DNA of 64,000 bases from the NCBI GenBank assembly GCA_022828595.1, contig JAKGHH010000003.1:106601583-106665582 (forward strand), written 5' to 3'. Below the pieces are notes generated by a model that worked only from the letters and a program-made list of their open reading frames with translations, made no database searches and had not been told where the DNA came from. A program made the position numbers and the translations under genes. Of this stretch, positions 21,445-32,796 are shown piece after piece. The stretch comes from Nelumbo lutea (taxonomy: Eukaryota > Streptophyta > Magnoliopsida > Proteales > Nelumbonaceae). Numbering within the stretch: position 1 is the first letter of the stretch; every line of letters starts with the position of its first letter.

Positions 21445-23254
21445 AAAATCCTGGCAATCCTTTCCTCCCAAATAGTCCATGTAACAACTGCTTTGATACA
21501 TCTCCACATAACTCTCCCTCTTTTCATGGGCCACCCAAAGGTAGACGGCTTAAATAACAAGCTCACTTCAGATGGCAGGTTCCATCTACACCCAAATAAA
21601 CCAAAAATCCAAATCCAAATAGTTGCAGCAAAAGAACAAGATATCAATGTGGTTATAGTCCTCATTCTGAGCATTGCAAAGAGGACACCAATTTGGGGAT
21701 AAGCACACGAAATATCTCTTCTTTTCCAAGTTGTCCAACGTATTAATCTTACCATAGTAAACTTCCTAGCAAAAAAATAGCAATTTTGGGGGGAATAGGC
21801 CTAGTCCAAACTTCTTTGATTGGGAGCACCTAAGGGCCGGAATTAGAACAGAGTGGTTTGAAGAAAGAAGCACAAGTAACCTTTCATGACAAACTTTGAT
21901 GGGAGTAGTTTTGGGAATCTAGGTCTGTTTGGAATTGGAGGGGTGTTAAGAAATAAAAGAGGATATTCTATGGGTGTTTAATGAATTCTTTAGTAGAGGG
22001 TAATAAATCCAGGATTGAACTCCACAATCATTGCTTTGGTTCCAAAAAAAGTTGGGGCAATTCATCCTAAGGAATTTAGGCCCATCAGCTTGGTAAATAG
22101 CTTGTACAAGATCTTGCAAAGGTGCTGTTTTGGAGAATTAAGTTTGTGCTTCCTACCATTATTTCCCCAAATCAAGGAGCTCTTATCATGAATAGGCAGA
22201 TCATTGATCAAATCCTTATTGCCAATTAGAGTGTGGAGGAGATGAAAAGAATGAGAAAGAAGTGGATAATTTGTAAAGTTGACTTGGAGAAAGCATATGA
22301 TTTGGTGGACTAGGACTTTCTATTGGGATGAGCAACTATGGGTTTGGAGATAGGTGGTGCAAGTGGGTCAAAGGCTGTGTAAGGACCTGTCACTATTCAA
22401 TTTTGGTTAATGGTACAGTTATGGACCACTTTCCAACTATCAGAGGAATTAGATAAGGGGACCCCTTATCACCTTTTCTATTCACCTTAGTAGCTGATGT
22501 GCTAGGCATTTTAATCCAAAGAGTATATCTGAGGGGTTTGGTGAGAGGATGGAGAGTGGGTAGGGAAAGAGTGCCTATTACCCACTTGTAGTTTGCTGAT
22601 GACACCATACTTTTCTATGAAGGAGGTGATATGGCTTGGGTGAGTAATTTGAAATTGGTGATCCAAGTGTTTGAGAGGATGCCAAATTTGAAAATAAATT
22701 TCAATAAGAGCTGTGTGGTGGGGATCAATATGAATGAAAGAGAGGTGTTAGAGTGTGCAATTGTTTTGGGTTGTGGAGTTTCCCAGTGGCCAATGAATTA
22801 TCTAGGATTACCCTTGGGAGAGAACCCGACAAATGTGACTTTCTAGAACCCGATGGTGGACAAGTTTACAAAAAGATTAGCCTCTTGAAAAAGGAACTAT
22901 CTCTCACTGGGGGGAAGAATAACATTGATCAAGTAAACTCTGGCCACCCATCTACTTTATGTTAGTTTTGAAGATGCCTGGGAGGATTTGTAGATGCCTA
23001 GAGAAGTTAATGAGGGCCTTGTGGGAACTTGAGTAGGAGAGGAAGGACCATAGGGTTAAGTGGGAAGTGGTAAGTAGAAGCAAGGAGTGTGGTGGCTTAG
23101 GGATTGGGAACATCATGAAGAGGAATATTGGTGTTATTGATAAAAATAAAAGAGGAATATGATGTTGTTAGGAAAATGGTTGTGGAGATTACTGGGGGAC
23201 AAGGATAAATTATGGACAAAGGTGATCTTAAGCATCCATGGGCTTGTGGCTAAT

Positions 23255-23587
23255 AGTTGAAAACAACCATCTTGTAGTCTAAAACAACTTGAGATTAGAT
23301 ACAAAACCAGAAAAACAACAAGAGAAGCTTAAGGAGTTGAGAGAGGAAGAGAGCTGGCGGCAATGAGAGAGTTAGAGAAGAGAGGTTCGAACTTAACCTC
23401 CCTCTAACACTCTAAATCATTTTATTAACTTAATCTTTGAAATATTACAGAGGGGCCCTTGGATGGGCAAGAAATTACAAAACAAAGTATATAAGAGTAG
23501 GGCCCAGAATAAGGCCCATTATAGAGAAAAAACATAAACATAACTTAGAATGACAGCCTATGGGCCTTTCAGCCCATCTCCTCTACA
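23255..23587 (-). repeat. Copia C 3' LTR
   Basis: On the minus strand it begins TGTAGAGGAGATGGG and ends TTTTCAACT. It abuts the polypurine tract. It matches the 5' LTR at 28822-29155 except for about 14 positions. Confidence 0.9.
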
Positions 23588-23616
23588 CTCCCCCTCAAGC
23601 TGAGCATAGATGTTAA

Positions 23617-24068
23617 TCATGCCCAGCTTGCCAGTGTCATGCTGAAGCCTTGCCTTGGGAATGCCCTTGGTGAGAAAATTTGCCAATTGTCCTTCAGAAG
23701 TGATGAATGGAAGACACATTTCACCCGAAGAGACTCTTTCTCGAATAAAGTGTCTACTTCAATATACTTAGTCCTATCATGTTGTACTGGGTTGTGGGCA
23801 ATGTTGATGGTTGCCTGATTATCACAGTACAACATCATTGGCTTGTCATGATCAATCCCAAGTTCTTCCATCAATGACCTTAGCCACAACAGTTCAGAGA
23901 CTCCATGAGCCATGACCCTGTATTCTGCTTCTGTTGAGGATCGGGCCACAACTGATTGTTTCTTGCTCTTCCAAGAGACAACATTACTAGCCACCAGACT
24001 GCAATACCCTGAAGTAGATCTTCTGTCAGCAATATTGCCAGCCTAGTCAGCATCAGTATAAGCTTCAA
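23617..24068 (-). pseudogene. Copia C RNase H region
   Basis: Minus-strand pieces in two frames carry the copia RNase H motifs SKKQSVVARSSTEAEYR and MMLYCDNQATINIAHNPVQH, then HDRTKYIEVDTLF. A frame break separates the YTDAD part near 24050 from the rest, so the C-terminus of the polyprotein is broken. Confidence 0.85.
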
Positions 24069-24180
24069 GCTTCAGATGACCATGCTTAGTAAATAGAATT
24101 CCCTTTCCTGGAGAGCCTTTCAGATAACACAAAATTCGTTTTGCAGTTGCCATATGAGTATCTCTGGGAGCATGCATGAA

Positions 24181-25542
24181 CTAGCTAATACAACTGACAA
24201 CATATGCAATATCTGGCGGAGTCATGCACAAGTACAGGAGCTTCCCAAGAAGTCTTTGAAAGACCCTTTTGTCTTCCAACAATGTTCCATCCGAAGCTGA
24301 AAGTTTGTGATTCATATAAATGGGAGTTGTAGCTAGTCTAGCACCCATCTTTCCAGTTTTAGACAGCAAATCAAGGACATATTTCCTCTGGGAGATAAGA
24401 ATCCCATCCTTAGATCTAACAACTTCTATGCCAAGGAAGTATCTCAACTCTTCCAGATCCTTAATCTCAAATATTGTGCGAAGGAAAGACTTAAGGGCCC
24501 GAATGCCCGAGGCATCATCACCAGTTACTATAATGTCATCAACATACACAATGAGATACACTGCTAGAGATCCACTTTTCTTCACAAAGAGAGTATGATC
24601 TGATTGTGTCTGGACATAGCCGAATCTAACAAGTGCAGTTCTAAACTTCTCAAACCAGGCTCTAGGAGACTGCTTGAGTCCATAAAGTGATTTCTTCAAC
24701 TTGCATACCTTTCCTTGCATATCTTTCCCATACATTTCTGGAGGGAGAGACATATAGACTTCCTCATGTAAATCACCATTCAGAAATGCATTCTTTACAT
24801 CTAACTGATAAAGAGGCCAATCAAAGTGAGCTGCTAGAGATGGGAGAACCCTCGCAGATGTCATCTTGGCAACCGGGGCAAAGTTCTCCAAGTAGTCAAT
24901 CCCATATGTCTGTGTGTAACCTTTTGCAACCAGTCGGGTCTTGTACCTCTCAATAGTCCCATCAGCCCGGTATTTAATGGTAAAGACCCACTTGCATCCA
25001 ACAGGATCCTTTCCTTCTGGCAAATCCACCACTTCCCATGTATCATTTTTGTGTAGAGCATCCATTTCAGGCTTCATGGCATCTCTCCATTCTGGAATCC
25101 CAAAAGCTTCTGATACAGACCTAGGAATAGGGTTAGAAGCAACTGAAGAGAGGTAACCAAAGTATGAAGGAGAAAGTAGATCATAAGAAAGGTGTTTGGA
25201 AATGCAGTGTGCAGTGCACTTCCGCTTTCCTTTCCTAACAGCAATGGGGACATCAGGATCTGGGAATGATGGTTCCAAGGGGGCTGGAGCAGAACCTGTT
25301 ATCTCATCTGTGATTGGGAGTGTATGAGCCTCATCTGTTGTAAGGGAAACAACTTGCTCATTTTTGGATCTTTGCCTTTGGTACACTTTTGGATTGTGGG
25401 TAGGACGAGGAGGTAAAGAAATAGGAGCACCAGGACAGGATGAATGAAGTGGTTGATCCTCCTTTCGTTCATTTGGTGAGGATACATGCTTGTCAAGAGA
25501 CTCAATTGGAATAGGAAGAGGAAGAGCAAATACTTGTGACAA
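24181..25542 (-). pseudogene. Copia C reverse transcriptase (453-aa open piece)
   Basis: Minus-strand open segment covering the linker with KGKRKCTAHCISKHLSY, then the RVT_2 domain from WEVVDLPEGKDPVGCKWVF, through LDVKNAFLNGDLHEEVYM, SLYGLKQSPRAWFEKF and the catalytic box YVDDIIVTGDD, to RLLGKLLYLCMTPPDIAYV. It stops at VVSCIS, where intact relatives continue into RNase H. A frame break separates it from the integrase ORF. Confidence 0.9.
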
Positions 25543-25717
25543 ACTCTACCCCTGTTGACAATGTCCTTCCTGAGGGGAACCATAAAAAGGTGAAAGCTCA
25601 TCAAATGTAACATCGATAGAGACATGCCGAGTACCAGTCTTAGGATCAAAACAACAATAACCTTTTTGTGTGGGGGAATAACCAAGGAAAATGCACTTGT
25701 GGGCTTTTGGTTCAAAC

Positions 25718-27022
25718 TTATGTCTTTGGGCACTTGGAATGTGAACATAACAAGTACAACCAAACACACGAAGAGGAATCGAAAAAAGATCCCTGTCTCG
25801 ATGAAGTAGACTGAAGGGGGATCCCTAAAACCCTGGATGACATACGGTTTATAAGATAGGTAGCAGTAAGAACAACATCACCCCAAAATCTTGTAGGAAC
25901 ATGTGAGGCAAACAAAAGGCTTCTTGCAACTTCAACAATATGTCTATTTTTCCTTTCAGCAACTCCATTATGTTCAGGGGTTCTAACACAAGAGCTTTGG
26001 TGAATAACCCCCATGTCAGAGAGATAAAAGGATAAGCTCTTTTCAAAGTACTCTTTTGCATTGTTAGATCTGAAAACTTTAATTATGGTATCAAATTGGG
26101 TTAAAATAAGCTCATGAAATTGCCTCACAAGTCTTGGAACTTTATCACGGGATTTCATTAGGTATATCCAAGTGAATCTAGAAAAGTCATCAATAAACAT
26201 GATGAAATATCTGTAGCCCCCCATAGAAGATAAGTGGTAAGGCCCCCACACATCAGAGTGCACAATATGAAAAAGAAAAGAAGATATTTTATTTCTCACA
26301 GGATAATTGTTTCTACAATGCTTTGACAACTGACATGGCTCACAATTGAGCCTGAACACACTGACTCCCTTAAACAATTCGGGAAGTAAATGACTCAAAA
26401 CAGAAAAAGGTAAATGACCAAAACGACAATGACTCAACAAAATTCGATTGATAGACTCCAAAGAAGTAGAACCAAAGGTAGCGTTCTTGGGATAATCAAG
26501 GCATTGGCCAGGAGTGTCGAGCAAGTATATTCCGTTCGCTTCATGGCCACTCCCAATCACCTTCCGAGATTCCAGATCCTGAAACACACCGTGAGAAGGA
26601 AGAAAGGTTACACAACAATTCAATGACTTGGTCAAGCTACTTACAGATAATAAATTTGTATTCAATTTAGGTACATGAAGAGTGGAAGATAAGAGTAAGG
26701 AGTCTGTAGGCTTGACAGTTCCCTTGCCAGAAATAGGGGCAAGAGAACCATCAGCTAAGGTGATTTTGTCTCGACTAGGAAGCAAATCATATGAAACAAA
26801 CAAAGTGGAAATGTTGGTCATGTGATCAGAAGCACCTGAGTCTATGATCCAAGGGGTCTTGGGATTACCTGAGGTGGATGCATGGTTAGCAGAAGCTCTT
26901 ATACCTGAGTGAGCAAATGCGATGGTGGCTGAACTTCCAGAAGGGTTGGATGATGAAGTTACACCTTCAAGCTGGCTGATCATCTTTCCAAACTTCTCAT
27001 ATTCAGCTTTCATGGCTGCCAA
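25718..27022 (-). pseudogene. Copia C protease-integrase (434-aa open piece)
   Basis: Order along the minus strand: aspartic protease site PWIIDSGASDHMTNIS, GAG-pre-integrase with CRFGHLPFSVLSHLLP and CEPCQLSKHCR, then the integrase core with IVHSDVWGPY, MFIDDFSRFTWIYLMKSRD and NGVAERKNRHIVEVARSL. The frame is lost near VLGIPLQ and continues in another frame at 25546-25767 (FGCTCYVHIPSAQRHKFEPK). Confidence 0.9.
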
Positions 27023-28053
27023 TTATGTACTGGCAGACTCAACCTCTGTATCTGTACTTGTGGCTGCATGTGCACTTCCTGTCTTTCTACTATCATTCTT
27101 CTTCTGGAATTGGATAGGGACAAGACTGGGATGCAATTTCCAGCACTTGTCCTTGGTGTGTTTCGGCTTCTTGCAATATTCACAGACCACCTCCTTCTTT
27201 CCTGTGCCACTGGGAGCTCCTATAACCCCTTTGGGTTTAATTCCCATATTTGCAAAATGATCATTGATGCTGACTCCCTGAACCTGCACTTGCCTCCTAC
27301 TCTCTTCACTGTTGACCAAAGCATATGCATGAGACAATGAAACATCTTTCTTGGACAGAATGTTCTGTTTTGTGATGTCATATTCAGATCAGCCCTGTCA
27401 GGAACTCAAAGACCCTGTTCCTTTCAACTAATTTCTTGTATGTTTCAACATCATTAGGGGTATCCCATGCCACAGCCTCTATCAAATCAATCTCTTGCCA
27501 TAGAGATTTCAGGGTTGAGAAGTATGTTGCAAGTGACTTCTCCCCCTGCCTTAGATTCTTCACATCACTCCTCAGTTTGTAGGCTCTGGCAACATTCAAC
27601 TTCTGGGAGTAAGTTTCTGCAACACTATCCCTGATTTCCTTAGCCGAGTTCATCCAAAGATAGAGCTGACTAATTTGTGGCTGCATTGAATTCACAAGCC
27701 ACCCAATCACTGTGTAGTTTTCTTGCATCCATCTCTCATAAGATGGATCATCCTCTGGAGGAGCTTTCTTGCTCCCAGAAATAAAACCCCATTTCCCTTT
27801 GCTACAAATATGGATTTTCATTGATTGCGACCCATGCCAAGTAGTTGGTCCCATCAAGTTTAACTCTAGTTACAGCCAACATAGAATCGGCTAGGGTTCC
27901 CAAAGTCTGTCCATATTCAACAGCATTCTTGCTTTCAAGGTTCGAGAAATCCATCATGCAAAGGCTCCAATTAGGATTTTTATAAGTTTTCCAAGGTATT
28001 GGAGTTCTTGATGAACTTAGTTTGAGCTGAATCGGCAACAACAACCAGCTCAC
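27023..28053 (-). pseudogene. Copia C gag with zinc knuckle
   Basis: Minus-strand gag pieces: KLDGTNYLAW (about 27840), SKGKWGFISGSKKAPPEDD and IGWLVNSMQPQISQLYLWMN (27384-27857), then 27023-27337 with the CCHC-like knuckle CEYCKKPKHTKDKCWKLHPS, in which Lys replaces the usual Gly. Two frame changes separate the N-terminus, core and knuckle. The start codon is presumed near 27957 (MMDFSNLES). Confidence 0.85.
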
Positions 28054-28821
28054 AGAATCAGTTCAGTCTTGATAACTGTGACAGTCCAGCTCGGTGGCAG
28101 CTCTTTCTAGAGTAAGAAATACTATTTCAGCCTTCAAGGGACAACCAGTAGACCCCCAAACACAAAGTGTTCTAGGTCCCCAACAACCATTGTCCCAAAG
28201 AGAGAGAGAAAAAGTCCACAGTCCTTAAGAGACCTTTTGTCAAACACTCTGTGTGCAGTAGTTAATAGCCTACTGTTAACTAGTAGAAACCACTAATAGT
28301 TTTCCGTATAGGTCCAAGAAAAGGCTGGGCTAAAATTGAGACTAGTACCACTTAGTCCAAATCAGTTTCAGCAGCTTGGTAGTCCAATAACAGCCGAACT
28401 GCTCTCCAGAATAACACAAAAATTTCTGAGTTGAATCAGTCCAGCAACAGTAAGGCAGAATGGAGGAGGGTTTTGAATGCTTTAGCAGCCCTCCCAAGCA
28501 ACGAAAATAACCTAGCAAAAACTGAGAAAACTTACAGTAAGAGAATCTCTGATTTGGACTTCAAACCAGGCCGAACACCTTGCTTTCTTTGATAACTTCG
28601 ACACCCTTTTCTCTGATTTCAAATCAGGCTGAACACCTTGCTCTTTGATTCTTTCTGGTCATCGAACCATTCTCCAAGCGTGTAGAGACTTGGGCACCCT
28701 CCAATGACCTCCAAGAACCAGGCGAATGACTTTAAGCTTTCAGCCCTAGAACCTCCTCATGCAGTTGGCTGAACTAGAACCACATGAGGGTCACGCCAAG
28801 CTCTGGCCTGCTCTGATACCA
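28054..28821 (-). other. Copia C leader and primer-binding site
   Basis: Untranslated leader between the 5' LTR and gag. The PBS is 28810-28821 (minus-strand TGGTATCAGAGC), directly abutting the LTR end. No ORF of note. Confidence 0.8.
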
Positions 28822-29155
28822 AGTTGAAAACATCCCTCTTGTAGTCTAAAACAACTTGAGATTAGATACAAAACCAGAAAAAGAACAAGAGAAGCTTAAG
28901 GAGTTGAGAGAGGAAGAGAGCTGGCGGCAATGAAAGAGTTAGAGAAGAGTGGTTCGAACTTAACCTCCCTCTAACACTCTAAATCATTTTATTAACTTGA
29001 TCTTTGAAATATTACAGAGGGGCCCTTGGATGGGCAAGAAATTACAAAACTGACTATATAAGAGTATGGGCCCAGAATAAGGCCCATTACAGAGAAAAAA
29101 TATAAACATAACTTAGAATGACAGCCTATGGGCCATTCGGCCCATCTCCTCTACA
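28822..29155 (-). repeat. Copia C 5' LTR
   Basis: 334 bases, minus-strand TGTAGAGGAG...TTTTCAACT. It joins the PBS without a spacer if the LTR end is taken as CT. The right flank is LINE L3. Confidence 0.9.
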
Positions 29156-31085
29156 GTTGGGATGTGGGAATATCGAATAGAGCAACTAGTGTTGTGGCTT
29201 GGGAAGCTATTCATGCTATCCTTTTGTATTTTCTACCCTTTGTTAGGTATAACTTTTTCTCTGGGGACTTGGTAAGGTTTTGGAAACATGTGTTGGTGGG
29301 GGACTTACCACTTAAAGATCAATTTCCATCTTTATTTTCCCTCTCTAGATGCAAAAATGAACTTGTTTCCACTTTCTTATCCCCCTCTAGTCTAGGGCTT
29401 GAACTTGATTGGGACTTGGGGCTTAGAAGGGGAATCAAAGAGTCAAATGTGGATAATGTTTTGGCTTTGGTTCAAATTCTTCATAAAGTTGTCTTGGATC
29501 AATCCAACTTGGATTCTTGGATTTGGACCTTCTCCTCTTCTGGTTCCTTTACATGTGCCTCTTTATTCAAAGACCTTTTACAACCTTATAATAGTCCCGG
29601 GCCTTATTTCTTGGTTAAGTGTGGGGGAAACCGGTTCTGCCAAAGGTTGGAGCATTATGCTGATAGTCCTGGGAAGAATTAACACTTGCAGCTGCCTTCA
29701 AAGGAAGAAGTCATTTTGGTGCTTGCCTTCCAACTGGTGTACTCTTTGTAAAGTCAATGGTGAGTCTTGTTACCACTTATTAATCTCTTGTCCCTTTGTT
29801 TCTTTCATTTGGGTTTGGTTTTTCTCTTTGTTTGGTTGCAGGTGGACTCCCCCACTAAGTCTACAAAGCCTCTTTGACTCTTCTGTTGGTGGCTGGACAA
29901 AGAAGAGGGGCAGAATATAATGGAGATGTAGAAGAGTGGCGGTTTGTTCGACAATTTGGGGGGAAAGGAATCAAAGAATATTCCCTGAAAAGGAGAGAAG
30001 TAGAGAGGCAGTCATAGAAGTGATCACTTTTAGGGTTATTCATTGGGTAAAAACAATGGAGATATTTAATGACATTCACATAGGGACTCTACTGAATAAT
30101 TGGCAGGAAGTGGCAGTGAAGGTAAACTTTGATGGTAGCAGTGAATGTAACCCTAGACCTTCAGGGATTGGTGGAGTCTTTAGGTCGGAGGAAGGTTCAG
30201 TCATACCTATGTTTTCTGTCCCAATTGGTCATGGGGACTCGCTGAGAGCAGAAATTTTGGCTTTGATGGAGGGTGTGAAAAGGGCTAAAGAACTAAATTT
30301 TAACAGGTTGATCATTGAAGGAGACTCTAAAGTTGTAATAGGATGGTTGGGTAAGGAAGAAGATAGTATGTGGACTTACAGTAATGAGTGGAGACTTTTT
30401 GAGGCTGACTCAAGGTGTTGAGGTGAGACCATAGTGGGTAAAAAGATGCACTAATTCCATTGCAGATACCCTTGCTAAACAAGGGTAGGAAGAAATCAAT
30501 TGTTTTGGGCTTCATTGTAATCTTGTATTTCTTTGGGGGAGAGTTAAGAGAGTTTGCCTCTCCCCACCTGTGTACATGATTCATATTCATTAATGAAACT
30601 TTCCTGTTATTGATAAAAAATAGTGGAAATATTGTGGGTTTGTATTCAAGCCCTGTTGGAATGGGTGGCTCCATAACAGCAGAATTGGCTGCAGTGATTT
30701 TTGGGATGCAAAAGGCCTTGGAATTGGGGGTGAGAAAGTTGGTAGTTGAAGGAGATTCCTAAGTAGTGATAAGTTGGTTGAAATAGAACGAAAGGACTCC
30801 TTGGTACTTCAGAAATGAAATTAAAAAGTTTAGAGGATTGATTTTCAAGGGACATGCATTTGGTAATTCGGTGGATTCCAAGATTGGCTAATAGTCTAGC
30901 AAACCAGTTGGCAAAACAAGGGATTAACAGGGCACATTGTTTTTGAACTCAGTTGTAAGGCTAAAGAAGTAAAAGGTTTTATAGCTTTTTGATAGTCTTG
31001 ATTTTACAGCTGGGGGGGGGGGTTGGCGAGGCTACCCATGATTTGTACATGTTCTAATTTCATTAAGTAATAAAATTTATTTCAA

Positions 31086-31317
31086 GACAGATCCTTCTGT
31101 CAAGTTTTAAGGGGATCCAAGCAAATAGACTCAAGTAAAAGCAACAGTTCAGAAACACAAGCAAATTCATCACCCTCAGCCCTCTACAGAAGCCAAAGTC
31201 CCAATTTAGAAACAACGGAAGAACCATAGAAGAGAGAAATTTAGAAACTGGCTCTTTTTTATGAAGAGAAATAGAATGAAGAGAGGGAAAGCGGTCTTTA
31301 AGAGGTAGGTTACCCAC
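31086..31317 (-). pseudogene. LINE L6 5' piece (ORF2 segment)
   Basis: An open minus-strand stretch encodes GNLPLKDRFPSLHSISLHKK and NWDFGFCRGLR, homologous to the ORF2 region just before zf-RVT in L3 and L4 (GDLPLKDQFPSLFSLSRCKN). It is the 5' end of L6, separated from its 3' part by the L5/L3/C nest. Confidence 0.8.
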
Positions 31318-31319
31318 TC

Positions 31320-31337
31320 AAAGTGATAGTTATTTTT
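31320..31337. repeat. 18-bp target duplication of LINE L6, right copy
   Basis: Identical to 20611-20628. Copia gag relic E resumes immediately after it. Confidence 0.85.
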
Positions 31338-31689
31338 CCTCCCTAATGTTAAGGAGTTCTCCAAGGATTGCATGAAGATCTGGTAAAGTCCCTTGGTTCA
31401 GGATAGTAGCTCTAAGCCTCTAACAACTTCATAATCTAGGAAGAATTTCATGAGAAATTGCATAGTTGTCTTCTAATCCTAAAATTTCCCACTGTCTGAA
31501 TTGAAAAGTCTTATCTCACATTTGTAACGTTGGCCATTTCATATTCAGTCCACAGGTTAAAGACCCTGCATAATGCTTCCTTATACACTTTTAACCCTAG
31601 GATATGATATTCATCTTCAATTGGAATTCCTAGCCAAGTTGGATTGTTGGTAATATAGCCTGTTAAAACAAGGTAATAGGCTTTTTTGT

Positions 31690-31880
31690 GATCTTGGTTA
31701 AGTGTACACAGGGCATTCAGGGGTGTCCAGCTTTTCTCCTTTTTGCAAGCTGGACCTTTCTTTTGTTGACACATTTTTGTATATTCCCATTGTACAAACT
31801 CTCATTGTACATAGGCTGTTATTTATGTTCTTCCTCATACTTTAATAGAATTCAATACTTTACCTGTTTCAAAATATACC
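31690..31880 (+). mobile_element. Short LINE 3' UTR tail inserted in gag relic E
   Basis: A + strand segment with GTGTCCAGCTTTTCTCC, repeated TTGTACA motifs, CATACTTTAATAGAATTCAA and an A-ended tail CTGTTTCAAAA resembles LINE 3' UTR ends seen elsewhere here (for example 9590-9678). It interrupts the gag relic. Borders are approximate. Confidence 0.5.
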
Positions 31881-31972
31881 CTTCTAAGGTGTTGCCACAT
31901 CTCTTGGGCAGTTTGGAACCCTCTCATAGCCACCCAAATATTAGGATTAACTGAAACTAGGATCCAGGAGAT

Positions 31973-31977
31973 GATCC
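31973..31977. repeat. Target duplication of copia A, left (GATCC)
   Basis: GATCC immediately precedes the 5' LTR of copia A and recurs immediately after its 3' LTR at 54043-54047. Confidence 0.85.
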
Positions 31978-32331
31978 TGTAGAGAGATTGGGCCGAATGG
32001 GCCCTAGTCCTTTAGTGTCATTCTTATTAGTTCCTTCTTGTTATGCTTTCTTATTGGGCCTTCTTTCTTTATGGGCCTTTAGCTTTTGTTTTCTTTTTTA
32101 AGTGTATTGCTAATGTGGATGCCTACTTAAGGGCCTTCTTGTAAATTATGTAACTTAAGTAAGTTTAATAAAAGATTAGAGTAGGGGAAAGAGGAGATTA
32201 TCGAACTCCTCCTTTCTTTCTCCTTTCTTCTCCATTTTTCTTTCTTCTTCTTGCTGTCTTCCTCTTCTTCCTTCCTTCTTTTTGCTTGAATCTAAATATT
32301 TATGCTAATTTTATTGGTCTAAATCACATCT
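31978..32331 (+). repeat. Copia A 5' LTR
   Basis: 354 bases, TGTAGAGAGATTGGG...AATCACATCT, with a long CT-rich tract. With GATCC as the target duplication the LTR ends in CT rather than CA and abuts the PBS. Confidence 0.88.
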
Positions 32332-32343
32332 TGGTATCAGAGC
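32332..32343 (+). other. Primer-binding site of copia A
   Basis: TGGTATCAGAGC, complementary to the initiator Met tRNA 3' end, directly adjoins the LTR. Confidence 0.9.
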
Positions 32344-32796
32344 AGGTCTTCCTTCGTTTTCTCCTTTTTTCCTTTTTTTTCCCATACACTTTTTCTAATC
32401 GAAAGGTGTATGGAGAGATAAATTGCTGATCAATCAGAGATCTTGTTTCCTAGTTGGTAGAGGGTTTGGAGAGTCAGAAGCTGGCCGAAGATTGCCAAGA
32501 AAGTGGGACTGCAGAATTTTTCCCAAAACCCTAGCCGACTAGAGAGTTTCCAGTTATGGGTTGAAAAGGCAGTTTGGGTGTGGCGCTCAAGGCTTGGAGG
32601 GTTCCTTTTTATCTCCAAAAGTGAGCGGCTGCAGTTGGAAATGGTTTGGATTGCTCTGGTTTGAGTGGCTACCTCTTCTCTCTTTCTCCCTGGAGGCCAG
32701 GTATGATGAAACCCTAGTTTGGGACTTTTGAGTGTTTGACTGACCTTAGTTAGGTCTATAAAGGTCGAAAACATTGTTTTTTGATTTTTGTTTGAT

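Larger units (their letters stand above)
23255..29155 (-). mobile_element. Ty1/copia element C, complete structure with two LTRs
   Basis: A 5.9-kb minus-strand element with LTRs 23255-23587 and 28822-29155 (14 differences by hand count, about 4%). It has a PBS (reverse complement of TGGTATCAGAGC, 28810-28821) and a polypurine tract (reverse complement of CTCCCCCTC at 23588). Inside, in coding order, are gag, zinc knuckle, protease, integrase, RT and RNase H, the copia order. LINE L3 reads continuously across its two ends. No clean 5-bp target duplication is visible: the flanks are CTAAT and GTTGG. Frameshifts or stops separate gag, PR-IN, RT and RH blocks, so it is not autonomous now. Confidence 0.92.
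21980..30624 (+). mobile_element. LINE L3 (5'-truncated), interrupted by copia C
   Basis: It begins just before the RT (STIIALVPKK near 22020), with RT blocks FRPISLVNSLYKIL, DLEKAYDLV and LQFADDTILFYEG (about 22586). It breaks at 23254 and resumes at 29156 in the same ORF2 segment (WDVGISNRATS), then zf-RVT (SNWCTLCKVNGESCYHLLIS), RNase H (NFDGSSECN, RAEILALMEGVKRAKEL, EGDSKVVIGWL; 29936-30421) and a 3' UTR with a short A-run ending near 30620. Degenerate flanks resembling GGATATTCTATGGGTGTTT (21961-21979) and GGAAATATTGTGGGTTTGT (30625-30643) look like an aged target duplication. Many stops show it is inactive. Confidence 0.85.
21893..31085 (+). mobile_element. LINE L5 3' end (RNase H), interrupted by L3
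   Basis: The first part, 21893-21960, encodes the start of an RNase H domain (NFDGSSFGNLGLFGIGGVLR). The second part, from about 30625, continues it (SSPVGMGGSITAELAAVIFG, then EGDS and VVISWLK) and a 3' UTR ending in an A-rich tail near 31085. The two parts join in sense across LINE L3. L5 itself lies inside LINE L6 in the opposite orientation. A G-homopolymer lies near 31012-31021. No target duplication was recognised for L5. Confidence 0.75.
20629..31319 (-). mobile_element. LINE L6 (5'-truncated, minus strand), host of the left nest
   Basis: Two minus-strand LINE pieces lie at the ends of this interval. 31086-31317 encodes an ORF2 segment (MGNLPLKDRFPSLHSISLHK). 20640-21892 encodes the continuation: TCASFFKPLC, zf-RVT (FGCRWNLPSEVSLLF, WPMKRGRVMWRC) and RNase H (GGSTRTELLAAMQRVQLANQ, DDSKVVVGWL). 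Perfect 18-bp flanks (20611-20628, 31320-31337) show that one insertion spans both. Its middle is occupied by LINE L5 and everything nested in it. The minus-strand 3' end carries a short A-run at 20629. It is broken by stops and a 106-bp duplication. Confidence 0.85.
31338..31977 (-). pseudogene. Copia gag relic E, middle part
   Basis: On the minus strand, from high to low coordinate: IISWILVSVNPNIWVAMRGF and QTAQEMWQHLRR (31977 to about 31870), a non-gag insert, FNLWTEYEMANVTN (about 31520-31570) and EVVRGLRATILNQGTLPDLH plus AILGELLNIREEK (about 31338-31440). These are UBN2/copia gag blocks in correct order. Copia A interrupts the reading at 31977/54048. Confidence 0.7.

Noticed and set aside
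24320..25156. Plus-strand open frames of 60-90 codons across the C element (24320-24598, 24687-24956, 24941-25156)
   Set aside because: They are antisense to the copia RT on the minus strand; the minus-strand readings carry all conserved motifs.
23250..29160. Perfect AGTTG at both ends of copia C taken as its target duplication
   Set aside because: AGTTG at the left is part of the LTR (it is also present at the inner LTR border next to the PBS), so the match is not a true flanking duplication.
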